Source: an uncultured Prevotellaceae bacterium
GTDB taxonomy: Bacteria; Bacteroidota; Bacteroidia; Bacteroidales; UBA932
Direction of reading: 5' to 3'
Assembly (NCBI GenBank): GCA_947166905.1
Contig: CAMVFZ010000002.1
Location: 1-64,000, forward strand
DNA: 64,000 bases
The notes under the pieces are model-generated. The model did not search any database and was not told the DNA's origin. It was given only the letters and a program-made list of their open reading frames with translations. This document shows, in pieces, positions 32,124-41,200 of this stretch (the first letter of the stretch is position 1; every line of letters begins with the position of its first letter). A program made the translations under genes and the position numbers.

Positions 32124-35100
32124 CTATTTGTATTCTTCGTCGATAGTGGATACACCCAGCGTGATTTCTTCCAGGACGTCCAGCAGTACGCGAACCGTCT
32201 CTAAAGCTGTAAAGATAGTAACATTATTCTCAACTGCGGTGCGCCTGATTTCATATCCGTCAAGATGGCTGCTCTTCTGGTTAAGGTCGATGGTGTTGAT
32301 AACATAGCTCACATGACCTTTGCGCAGGGCCTGATAAATCTCGTCGCTGCCCTCGGAGAGTTTGCGGAGGGTCTTTGTGCGGATGCCGTTCTTCTTAAGG
32401 AAGGCGGCCGTACCCTTGGTGGCCTCTATGTTGAAGCCAAGGTTGTAGAAGCGGCGGATAAGGGGCAGGGCCTCCGGCTTGTCTTTGTCTGCGATGGTGC
32501 AGAAGATGGTTCCGTAAGGCTTAACATCCATTCCAGAGGCCTGGAGGGACTTGTACAGGGCCCTGGTCAGGGATTTGTCGTAGCCGATGGCCTCGCCGGT
32601 AGACTTCATTTCAGGAGAGAGGTAGGTATCGATACCCTTGATCTTTCCAAAGGAGAAGGCGGGAGTCTTGACAAAGTGACGTTTGCGCTCCGGGAAATAT
32701 ACATCCTTGATTCCCTGCTCCTTGAGCGGGTGGCCAAGCATTACGCGGGTTGCAATCTTTGCCATCTGTATACCGGTACTCTTGGAAATGAAGGGCACGG
32801 TGCGGGATGAACGGGGGTTAACCTCGATTACGTAGACATCGTCATTCTCGTCAACAATGAACTGGATGTTGAAGAGGCCCACAATGCCGATGGCTTTGCC
32901 AAGTTTGACGGTATCGTCGATGATTTCTTTTTTAACCTTGTCGCTAAGGCTGAAGGACGGGTAGACGCTGATACTGTCGCCGCTGTGGATACCTGTGCGC
33001 TCTACATGCTCCATAATTGCGGGGATGAAGACATCGGTGCCGTCGCAGATGGCGTCGACCTCTGTCTCGCGGCCCATAATGTATTTGTCTACAAGAACGG
33101 GGGAGTTCTCGTTGATTTCTACGGCGTTCTGAAGGTAGTGACGCAGGGTATCGTCGTTACCTACGATCATCATTGCACGGCCGCCAAGCACGAAACTGGG
33201 GCGTACCAGTACGGGGTAGCCTATGTCGTGGGCTGCCTTGAGGCCTTCTTCTACGCTGGTAACTGCGTGTGCCTTGGGCTGGCGTATTCCTGTGTGGCGC
33301 ATTATGGCCTCGAAGAGCTTGCGGTCCTCGGCATTGTCAATTGCCTGCAGGCCGGTGCCTATGATGGGCACTCCGAACTCTGCCAACGGGCCGGCCAGGT
33401 TGATGGCCGTCTGGCCGCCAAGTGTTACTATTACGCCTTCCGGCTGCTCCAGGCGGATGATATTCATTACGTCCTCTGTGGTGAGCGGCTCAAAGTAGAG
33501 TTTGTCGGATATGGTGTAATCGGTAGATACGGTCTCCGGGTTGTTGTTAATGATGATGGCCTCGTAGCCGGCTTCGCGGATGGCCCAGATGGCATGAACG
33601 GTTGAATAGTCGAATTCTACGCCCTGGCCGATGCGGATAGGGCCGCTACCCAGTACCAGGATCTTCTTGCGTACGCTGCGAAGAGACTCGTTCTCTTGCT
33701 CGTAGGTAGAGTAGAAGTAAGGCACGTAGGTCTCGTGCTCTCCGGCGCAGGAGTCAATCATCTTGTACACCGGAACTATGTTGTTGGCAAAGCGAAGGCG
33801 GATGATTTCTGCCTCTGACTTGCCCCAGAGCTGGCCGATGAATTTATCGCCGAAGCCCATGCGCTTGGCCTCAAGAAGTACGTCCATGTCTCCGGGGGCT
33901 GCCTTTACAAGGCGCTCCATGCGGACGATGTTGTAAATCTTCTCAAGGAAGAGCATGTCTATCTTGGTGCGGTCGTAGATGCGTGAAAGGTCAATTCTCA
34001 GGCGCAGCAGCTGGGCGATGGCGTGATAGCGGTCATCGGTAGGAGTGCTGATGTAGTCCAGCAGCTGGTCTTCTGTCCAGTCGTCGAACTTCTTTTTGTG
34101 AAGATGGCAGCATCCGCTTTCCAGAGAGCGCATTGCCTTAAGTATGCCTTCTTCAAGGGTACGGCCGATGCTCATTACCTCTCCGGTGGCCTTCATCTGG
34201 GTTCCGAGCTCGTTGGAAGCCTCGCTGAACTTATCGAAGGGGAAGCGGGCGACCTTGGTGACAACGTAGTCTATGGCGGGCTCTGTACAAGCGGGCTGGC
34301 CAGCTATCATAATCTCGTCCAGAGTAAGGCCGACGGCTATTTTTGCGGTTACGCGGGCGATGGGGAAGCCGCTGGCCTTGGATGCCAGGGCCGATGAGCG
34401 AGAGACTCGCGGGTTAACTTCTATGATGTAGTATTTGAAGGACAGCGGGTCAAGTGCGAACTGCACGTTGCAGCCGCCTTCGATATGAAGGGCGCGGATG
34501 AGTTTGAGGGCGCTGGTGCGCAGCATCTCGAACTCTTTGTCCGTAAGTGTCTGGGCGGGGGCGACTACCATTGAATCGCCGGTGTGGATGCCTACAGGGT
34601 CTACATTCTCCATAGAGCAGATGCTGATGGCGGTGTCCTTATGGTCGCGCATCACCTCGAATTCTATCTCTTTGTAGCCCTTTATGCTCTTTTCTACCAG
34701 TACCTCGTGAACAGGGGAGAGGTAGAGTGCGTTGCGCATCATGTCGCGGAGTTCTTCCTCGTTGTATGCGAAGCCGCCACCGGTGCCTCCCAGGGTGAAG
34801 GCGGGGCGTAGAATTACAGGGTAGCCAATCTTTTTGGCGGCCTCTACGCCTTCTTCTATGCTGTAGCAGATCTCGGAAGGGATGACGGGCTCGTCAATTG
34901 AGAGGCAGAGTTCCTTGAAGAGCTCGCGGTCTTCGGCCTTTTCAATATCGGTGAAGTCGGTGCCAAGGATTTCTACTCCGCATTCTTCAAGTATTCCTTT
35001 CTTTGCCAGTTGTACTGCCAGGTTGAGGCCTGTCTGGCCACCGAGGCCGGGTACAAGGGCATCGGGACGCTCGTATCTTATTATTTTGGCTATGTAATCA

Positions 35101-35312
35101 AGCTTGAGGGGTTCCATATAGACCTTGTCGGCCATATGGGTATCGGTCATGATGGTGGCGGGATTGGAGTTAACCAGGATAACCTCGTAGCCTTCTTCTT
35201 TGAGGGCAAGGCAGGCCTGTGTGCCTGCATAGTCGAATTCTGCTGCCTGGCCGATGACGATGGGGCCGGAGCCTATGACCATTACTTTCTTGATATCTGT
35301 TCTTCTAGGCAT
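32124..35312 (-). CDS. carB: Carbamoyl-phosphate synthase large chain
   Basis: A 1062-residue CarB: two homologous ATP-grasp halves (VIGSGPIVIGQAAEFDYAG near residue 12, VLGSGPIRIGQGVEFDYS near 550) phosphorylate bicarbonate and then carbamate, and the C-terminal MGS-like domain binds effectors such as UMP. Motifs LGGTGGGFAYN and LGGRAMMIV mark the ATP lids and EVNPRVSRSSALASKASG / EVNPRSSRTVPFISKSTG the metal sites. Its start overlaps carA by 8 bases. The large chain can use free ammonia directly in this family, which matters because the partner CarA looks inactive as a glutaminase. Confidence 0.96.
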   Translation of the reverse strand: MPRRTDIKKVMVIGSGPIVIGQAAEFDYAGTQACLALKEEGYEVILVNSNPATIMTDTHMADKVYMEPLKLDYIAKIIRYERPDALVPGLGGQTGLNLAVQLAKKGILEECGVEILGTDFTDIEKAEDRELFKELCLSIDEPVIPSEICYSIEEGVEAAKKIGYPVILRPAFTLGGTGGGFAYNEEELRDMMRNALYLSPVHEVLVEKSIKGYKEIEFEVMRDHKDTAISICSMENVDPVGIHTGDSMVVAPAQTLTDKEFEMLRTSALKLIRALHIEGGCNVQFALDPLSFKYYIIEVNPRVSRSSALASKASGFPIARVTAKIAVGLTLDEIMIAGQPACTEPAIDYVVTKVARFPFDKFSEASNELGTQMKATGEVMSIGRTLEEGILKAMRSLESGCCHLHKKKFDDWTEDQLLDYISTPTDDRYHAIAQLLRLRIDLSRIYDRTKIDMLFLEKIYNIVRMERLVKAAPGDMDVLLEAKRMGFGDKFIGQLWGKSEAEIIRLRFANNIVPVYKMIDSCAGEHETYVPYFYSTYEQENESLRSVRKKILVLGSGPIRIGQGVEFDYSTVHAIWAIREAGYEAIIINNNPETVSTDYTISDKLYFEPLTTEDVMNIIRLEQPEGVIVTLGGQTAINLAGPLAEFGVPIIGTGLQAIDNAEDRKLFEAIMRHTGIRQPKAHAVTSVEEGLKAAHDIGYPVLVRPSFVLGGRAMMIVGNDDTLRHYLQNAVEINENSPVLVDKYIMGRETEVDAICDGTDVFIPAIMEHVERTGIHSGDSISVYPSFSLSDKVKKEIIDDTVKLGKAIGIVGLFNIQFIVDENDDVYVIEVNPRSSRTVPFISKSTGIQMAKIATRVMLGHPLKEQGIKDVYFPERKRHFVKTPAFSFGKIKGIDTYLSPEMKSTGEAIGYDKSLTRALYKSLQASGMDVKPYGTIFCTIADKDKPEALPLIRRFYNLGFNIEATKGTAAFLKKNGIRTKTLRKLSEGSDEIYQALRKGHVSYVINTIDLNQKSSHLDGYEIRRTAVENNVTIFTALETVRVLLDVLEEITLGVSTIDEEYK

Positions 35313-36387
35313 TGCGGTTGTCCTCCATCATTTTAATGAATTTGTCAAAGAGTGAGATGTTGTCGTAGGGGCCGGGGCCGGATTCGGGGTGGAACTGGAA
35401 GCCGAGCACTTTGTCGGCTTCGTTCTTGAAGCCCAGTACGTAGCCTTCGGGTACTGCTGCGTGGGTGGGTGTGAGGGTTGTGCCTTCTACATCCTTGAAG
35501 CAGTGGCTCTGGCCGAGTACTGCTATGTTGATGCGGCCTGTTTCGATTTCTTTTGCGGGATGGTCTCCGTGTACGCCGCAGCCCATGTCGGAGAGTTTTG
35601 CTCCGTATTCAAGGCCGATGGCTTCCATTCCAAGGCCAAGGCCCATTACGGGGACTTTGCCTTTGATTGCGGCAAAGAGGGCCGGGATTTCGGGGACTTC
35701 GGCTGCGTTGCCGGGGCCGTCGGAGAGTAGTACGCCGTCGGGGTTGAATGCGAGTATGTCTTTTGCGGGGGTGTTGAACGGTACGATGGTTACGTTGCAT
35801 CCCCTTTGGTTAAGGGCCTGGATTACGCTGTGTTTGATTCCGCAGTCGGCGGCTACTACGTGGAAGCGGTGGTTGGAGGTGCGGGTTACCCATCTTTTTT
35901 TGCAGCTTACGGTGCGTACAAGGTTTTTGGGACGGGGGGTGCTTGCGATGAGTTCCAGGGCTTCTTCTTTAGACATGGCGGCGTCTACTAGGGCTGCCAT
36001 GGGTTTTTTGCCTTTGCGGATTATTTTTGTGAGTAGGCGGGTGTCGATGCCGCTGAGGCAGGGGATGCCGCGTTCTTCGAGTTCTTCTTCAAGGGTTTTG
36101 GCTGCGCGGAAGTTGCTGGGGGTGTCGCAGCATTCGCGGACGATGAGGCCGCCTAAGAAGGAGGTTTTGGATTCGTTGTCTTCGTTGGTTATTCCGTAAT
36201 TGCCGATTAGTGGATAGGTCATTACGATGAATTTGCTGGCGTAGCAGGGGTCGGAGATTATTTCTTGGTATCCTACTACGCTTGTGTTGAAGACGATTTC
36301 GCAGACTTTGTTTTCGGTTGAGCCGAAGCCTATGCCTACGAATTCTTCTCCGCTTTCTAATACTAGCTTTCTTTCAGGCCTTTTCAT
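35305..36387 (-). CDS. carA: Carbamoyl-phosphate synthase small chain with disrupted glutaminase site
   Basis: A 360-residue CarA by full-length similarity: N-terminal domain LVLESGEEFVGIGFGS...TSVVGYQEIISDP, then a class I glutamine amidotransferase domain from about 175. The nucleophile motif, normally G-[IV]-C-L-G-H-Q, reads GLGLGME at 249-255, so the catalytic Cys is Gly251 and the adjoining His and Gln are Met and Glu. QNHGFAV is changed to QSHCFKD. The second-half catalytic FHPES is kept. Hydrolysis of glutamine should be impossible, so the chain may only hold CarB's structure or channel. The gene is intact, in a tight operon, with no frameshift. Confidence 0.93.
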   Translation of the reverse strand: MKRPERKLVLESGEEFVGIGFGSTENKVCEIVFNTSVVGYQEIISDPCYASKFIVMTYPLIGNYGITNEDNESKTSFLGGLIVRECCDTPSNFRAAKTLEEELEERGIPCLSGIDTRLLTKIIRKGKKPMAALVDAAMSKEEALELIASTPRPKNLVRTVSCKKRWVTRTSNHRFHVVAADCGIKHSVIQALNQRGCNVTIVPFNTPAKDILAFNPDGVLLSDGPGNAAEVPEIPALFAAIKGKVPVMGLGLGMEAIGLEYGAKLSDMGCGVHGDHPAKEIETGRINIAVLGQSHCFKDVEGTTLTPTHAAVPEGYVLGFKNEADKVLGFQFHPESGPGPYDNISLFDKFIKMMEDNRNA

Positions 36388-36403
36388 TTATTGTTAGTTT
36401 TTG

Positions 36404-37453
36404 TTATTCGTATACAACTGTACCATCTAATACTGTTTTTACAATCTTTCCATAAACTTTCCAGCCGTGGAAGGGGGTGGAGTGGCCCATGGAGGCGAAG
36501 GTGGTGCTGTCTATGGTGAAGGGGTTGTCAAGGTCTATGAAGACGCGGTCGTCGGGGGTGGAGGGGAGGCCGAAGATGCGGCGGGGAGCGGTGGACATGG
36601 CCTCGAGGAGGCGCTCCAGGCTGATGCGCCCGCTGCGAACCAGACGGGTGTACAGTACCGGGAAGGCGGTCTCCATGCCGACGATTCCCATGGCGCTGCG
36701 GGCAAAGCCGCGGCCTTTCTCCTCTGCGGTGTGCGGGGCGTGGTCAGTGGCAATGACGTCGATGGTGCCGTCGGCCAGGGCTTCGATCAGGGCCTCGCGG
36801 TCTGCGGCGGAGCGCAGGGGCGGGTTCATGCGGAAGCGTCCGTCGTCCAGTACGTCATCGGAACATAGCGTCAAATAGTGCGGAGCGGTCTCGCAGGTGA
36901 CATTAACTCCGCGGGCCTTGGCGGCGCGGATCAGCTGAACGCTCTCCTTAGTTGAGATGTGGCAGACATGGTAGTGGCAGCCGGTGGCTTCGCAGAGCTT
37001 GAGGTCGCGCTCTATCTGGCCCCATTCGCTGCGGGGATCGGTGCCGGGCAGGCTGTTGTCTTCGCAGTGCGCGGCGATTATTACGCCTTCGCGCGCGGCT
37101 ATGCGCATGGCTTCCAGCATTACGGACTCGCTCTGAACTCCGGAACCGTCGTCAGAGAAGGCGCAGCAGTGGGCTTTGAGAGCGGCGAAGTCTACAAGTT
37201 CAAGACCCTTGCGCTCCTTTGTGATGGAGCAGTAGGGGAGAACCCTTACTACGGCGTCCCTGTCAATGGCGGCCTGCTCCAGTGCCAGTGTTTCAAGACT
37301 GTCCGGAACCGGGTTGAGGTTGGGCATGGGGCATACTATCGTATAACCCCCGCGCGCTGCGGCGCGCGTACCCGTAAGGATGGTCTCTTTAGCGGTGAAG
37401 CCGGGCTCGCGCAAGTGTACGTGGACATCGGCAAAGGATAGACAGTCAAACAT
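36404..37453 (-). CDS. pyrC: Dihydroorotase
   Basis: A 349-residue type I-like dihydroorotase that cyclises carbamoyl aspartate. I place the start at ATG 37453 (MFDCLSFADVHVHLREPGF); the track frame starts 34 codons further up, inside the leader. DVHVHLREPG holds the zinc HxH, and HCEDNSLPG, CHISTKESVQLI and ATDHAPHTAEEK give the remaining ligands and catalytic Asp. The bridging Lys seen in many relatives is not obvious (SDDGSGVQSE region), as in the shorter members. It is the first gene of the pyr operon, directly after the leader terminator. Confidence 0.93.
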   Translation of the reverse strand: MFDCLSFADVHVHLREPGFTAKETILTGTRAAARGGYTIVCPMPNLNPVPDSLETLALEQAAIDRDAVVRVLPYCSITKERKGLELVDFAALKAHCCAFSDDGSGVQSESVMLEAMRIAAREGVIIAAHCEDNSLPGTDPRSEWGQIERDLKLCEATGCHYHVCHISTKESVQLIRAAKARGVNVTCETAPHYLTLCSDDVLDDGRFRMNPPLRSAADREALIEALADGTIDVIATDHAPHTAEEKGRGFARSAMGIVGMETAFPVLYTRLVRSGRISLERLLEAMSTAPRRIFGLPSTPDDRVFIDLDNPFTIDSTTFASMGHSTPFHGWKVYGKIVKTVLDGTVVYE

Positions 37454-37600
37454 CGGCCTTAATAATAAAAAAAAGACAACCCCGAAAGGTTGCCGACAAT
37501 AATCATAAACAAAAATGAGAAGAAGATGCAAGGCCCTTGTTGGGGGCTCCGGCAAAGGAAGAATGTTTACTCTTTACTTGCATCATAGCTTCTCGCATTT
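37454..37600 (-). promoter_or_regulatory. Leader of the pyr operon with attenuator hairpin
   Basis: The minus-strand leader of about 145 bases ends in an intrinsic terminator just before pyrC: CAACCT-TTCG-GGGTTG, a UUCG-capped stem, then TCTTTTTTTT (37467-37494). Further upstream GATGCAAG (37580-37587) pairs perfectly with CTTGCATC (37520s), with GAGAAG/CTTCTC extending it. A possible 31-codon ORF starts at 37598 (MREAMMQVKSKH...), but the ATG is too close to the predicted transcription start for confidence. The layout suggests attenuation; the effector is unknown. Confidence 0.6.
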
Positions 37601-37604
37601 CCTA

Positions 37605-37637
37605 CAAAGGTACGGCGGATTTGTGTAAATTTCCAAA
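37605..37637 (-). promoter_or_regulatory. Promoter of the pyr operon
   Basis: On the minus strand TTTG (37637 to 37634) and TACCTTTG (37612 to 37605) are 21 bases apart, a good match to the Bacteroidota consensus. Confidence 0.7.
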
Positions 37638-37703
37638 TAAAATTTGATAAAAATTTCAGGAAATTTTATTGAAACGTTAAAGTCAAATTTTTTGGCGAAA
37701 CTA

Positions 37704-37735
37704 TTTGGCAGGTTCAATTTTACGTCCTAACTTTG
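37704..37735 (+). promoter_or_regulatory. Promoter of the purine operon
   Basis: TTTG (37704-37707) and TAACTTTG (37728-37735) are separated by exactly 20 bases. The transcript would start about 35 bases before purE. The pyr and pur promoters diverge from the same 321-base interval. Confidence 0.75.
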
Positions 37736-37775
37736 TATCCCGTTGTTACTGGATTTTTACTCATTTTTCTGCAAT

Positions 37776-38243
37776 ATGAAAGTAGCCGTAATTATGGGCA
37801 GTGCAAGTGACTGGGACGTAATGTCCGCAGCCTGCACAACACTGGAAGACTTCGGTATTCCTTATGAAAAAAAGGTGCTCAGCGCACACCGCAATCCCGG
37901 CCCTCTGGCCGAGTACATTGCCTCCGCTCCCTCTAAAGGTTGTGAAATAATTATCGCCGGTGCCGGCGGAGCGGCACACCTGCCTGGTGTGATAGCCGCG
38001 CTCACAACTCTCCCTGTGATCGGCATACCTGTAAAAAGCAAAGCGCTCAACGGCCTGGATTCCCTCCTCTCCATAGTGCAGATGCCTTCCGGAATCCCCG
38101 TAGCAACCATGGCAATCGATGGTGCCAAAAATGCCGCCCTCTATGCGGTTTCAATACTGGCACTCAAGGATGATGCCCTTGCTGCGCGCCTGAAAGAATT
38201 CCGCCAGCAGCAGAGCGACAAAGTACTGAATACCATTATATAA
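37776..38243 (+). CDS. purE: 5-(carboxyamino)imidazole ribonucleotide mutase
   Basis: A 155-residue class I PurE that moves the carboxyl group on N5-CAIR to give CAIR. Start at ATG 37776 (MKVAVIMGSASDWDVM); the track adds 11 codons. The substrate-binding MGSASDWDVM, VLSAHRNPG (catalytic His) and IIAGAGGAAHLPGVIA are intact. No purK is next to it, so N5-CAIR synthetase must lie elsewhere or the enzyme works with bicarbonate directly. It heads the purine operon and is separated from purL by a hairpin. Confidence 0.95.
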   Translation: MKVAVIMGSASDWDVMSAACTTLEDFGIPYEKKVLSAHRNPGPLAEYIASAPSKGCEIIIAGAGGAAHLPGVIAALTTLPVIGIPVKSKALNGLDSLLSIVQMPSGIPVATMAIDGAKNAALYAVSILALKDDALAARLKEFRQQQSDKVLNTII

Positions 38244-38251
38244 TATAAATG

Positions 38252-38284
38252 CCCACCACGCGGTAAGCGCCGGTGGGCTTCTTA
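38252..38284 (+). terminator. Hairpin between purE and purL (weak terminator or attenuator)
   Basis: GCCCACC (38252-38258) pairs with GGTGGGC (38273-38279), with an inner GCG/CGC pair set. The tail TTCTTAATT has few consecutive T, so termination would be partial. It lies inside the operon 10 bases before purL. Confidence 0.5.
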
Positions 38285-38293
38285 ATTAAATTT

Positions 38294-41200
38294 ATGAGCA
38301 GCAAGCGATTGTTCGTAGAAAAGAAGGATAGGTTCCGCGTAGAGGCCGCCAGTCTCCTGGCAGAGTTCAACGAGAACCTCTCCCTTAATCTGAAGTCCCT
38401 CAGACTCCTTAATGTGTACGATTTGTTCGGTTTTTCCGATGAACTTGTAGAGGCCTGCCGTTACCGCGTCTTTGGAGAGGTGGTAACAGACACCGTGACC
38501 GATGACATCGACCTTACAGGCAAAAAATACATTGCCGTAGAGTTCATTCCCGGTCAGTTTGATCAGCGCGCCTCTTCTGCAGTAGACTGCGTTCATCTGA
38601 TTGACCCTTCGGCCGATGTGGTTATCAAAAGCTCCCGTCTGGTTGTTTTTGAGGACGAGATATCCGATGATGTCCTGGCCCGTATCAAGCATTACTTCAT
38701 CAACCCGGTAGAGTGCCGCGCAAAGGACCTTTCAGTACTCAGCCTGGCAGACAGGGCAGAGGTTAAGCCTCTGGAGGACCTGAGCGGATTTACTGCTATG
38801 CCGGAGTCTGCTTTCGCAGGCTTCTGCAAGAGCCACGGCCTGGCAATGAATACCGACGACCTCAAGGAGGTTGTACGCTACTTCAAAGGAGAGGGGCGCG
38901 AGCCTTCAGAGACAGAACTTCGCATTCTTGATACTTACTGGAGCGACCATTGCCGCCACACCACCTTTACCTCTGAACTTGAAGAAATCAAGGTTGACGA
39001 TTCCTTCATGAAAGGTGAAATCGAGTCTTCACTTGAGCTTTTGAACCAGATGCGCGCAGAGCTTGGTCGCAGCGCCAAGCCGCTTTGCCTGATGGAGCTT
39101 GCTACCATCGGCGCCCGCTGGCTTCGTGCCCACGGCAAGTTGGAAGACCTTGAGCAGAGTGAGGAGAACAATGCATGCAGCATCTTTGTAGACATCGACG
39201 TTGACGGAGAGCCCCAGAAGTGGCTGCTTCAGTTCAAGAACGAGACACATAACCACCCCACGGAAATCGAGCCTTTCGGTGGTGCTGCCACTTGCCTTGG
39301 CGGCGCTATCAGGGATCCTCTTTCCGGTCGTGCCTATGTATATCAGGCTATGCGCGTTACCGGCGCCGGTGATATCCTGGCTTCTGTTGCCGATACCATC
39401 CCCGGCAAACTTCCGCAGCGCAGCATAAGCCGCAAGGCTGCCGCCGGCTATTCCAGCTATGGCAACCAGATCGGCCTTGCAACAACCCATGTACGTGAAA
39501 TCTATTCTGCCGGCTATACCGCAAAGCGTATGGAGATTGGCGCAGTAGTCGGTGCCGTAAAGGCTTCTGACGTCCGCCGTGAGAGCCCCGCTCCTGGTGA
39601 TGTAATCCTGCTGCTGGGCGGCCGTACAGGCCGTGACGGCATCGGCGGTGCAACAGGTTCATCTAAGGAACATACAGAGGCTTCCCTTGAAACTTGCGGC
39701 AGCGAGGTTCAGAAAGGTAACGCCCCCGAGGAACGTCAGCTCCAGAGGCTCTTCCGCCGTCCGGAGGTGACCAGACTTATTAAGAAAAGCAACGACTTTG
39801 GCGCCGGTGGAGTCAGCGTCGCTATCGGCGAGCTTGCCGACGGCCTTGACATTTATCTTGACCGCGTGCCCGTTAAATATTCCGGCCTTAACGCTACCGA
39901 GCTTGCAATCAGTGAGTCCCAGGAGCGTATGGCAGTGGTTGTGGAGGCCGCCGACGAGGCCGCTTTCCGCGCCCTTTGCGCAGCAGACAACATAGAGATT
40001 ACCCATGTTGCCGATGTCACCGCAACCGGCCGCATGCGTATGTTCATGGGCGGCGTTCAGGTCTGCGATCTTGCCCGCAGCTTCATTGACAGCGCAGGTG
40101 CAAAGCACTATGCAAAGGCTTGCATCGCCGGTGTAGACAAAACAGCCGCTCCGTTTGCCCAGAATCCTGCTGGTGAGACCTTGCAGCAGAAGATGGAGGC
40201 CGTAATGGCTTCTCCTAACGTTGCCTCCCAGAAGGGCCTTGTAGAGATGTTCGACAGCACCATCGGCCGTTCAACCGTACTTATGCCTTATGGCGGTGCG
40301 CGCCAGGCTACTGAAACTCAGGTTTCAGTACAGAAGCTTCCGGTTGCCGGTTATACCGATGCCGCAAGTGCCATGGCCTTTGGTTACAACCCGGATATCG
40401 CCCTTTGGAGCCCTTATCACTCAGCTGCTTACGCAGTTGTAGAGGCTTGCACCAAAGTGGCTTGCTGCGGCGGTGACTGGTCCAAGATGCGCTTCTCTTA
40501 CCAGGAGTACTTTGAGAGGATGACATCGGATCCCCACACCTGGGGCAAACCGCTGTCCGCCCTCCTTGGCGCCCTTAAGATGCAGGTGGCCCTTGGCCTT
40601 CCTTCCATCGGCGGTAAAGACTCAATGAGCGGAACCTTCGAGCATCTTCACGTACCTCCGACACTTGTTGCCTTCGGTATCACTACCGTAGATGCCTCCA
40701 AGGTCATTTCCCCTGAATTCAAGAAGGCAGGAAACAAGATTTACCTGCTTAAACATACTCCTAAGGCCGATTTCATGCCCGATACCGATGCCCTTTCTAC
40801 AAACTGGACCTGGCTCCGCGAGCAGATAGAGAAGGGTAGTGTAGTGTCCGCTTGGTCACTATCTTACGGAGGCGTAGCTGAAGGTCTTGTAAAGATGGCC
40901 ATGGGTAACAACCTGGGCTTCAATGTGAACATTGCAGAGTCTGAGCTCTTTGGGCTTGGCTACGGTTCAGTGCTGATAGAGGCAACTGAGGCTCTTTCCA
41001 ACCCTGGTGCCAGTCTGCTTGGTGAAGTTACTTCAAGCGAAGCTTCAATTAACGGTGTCAAGCTGAACCAGAAGGCTCTTGAGGCTGCTTACGAAGGCCG
41101 TTACGCCAGGATTTATCCCGCAAAGGTAAAGCCTCTCTTCGACGAGCCTGTACCCGATGTGGAAACTAAAGACGCAAATCATTCTAACCTTGTATATAGT

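Noticed and set aside
37503-37598. 31-codon leader peptide of the pyr operon
   Set aside because: The ATG lies at or before the expected transcription start; no run of regulatory codons is evident, so it is mentioned only in the leader entry.
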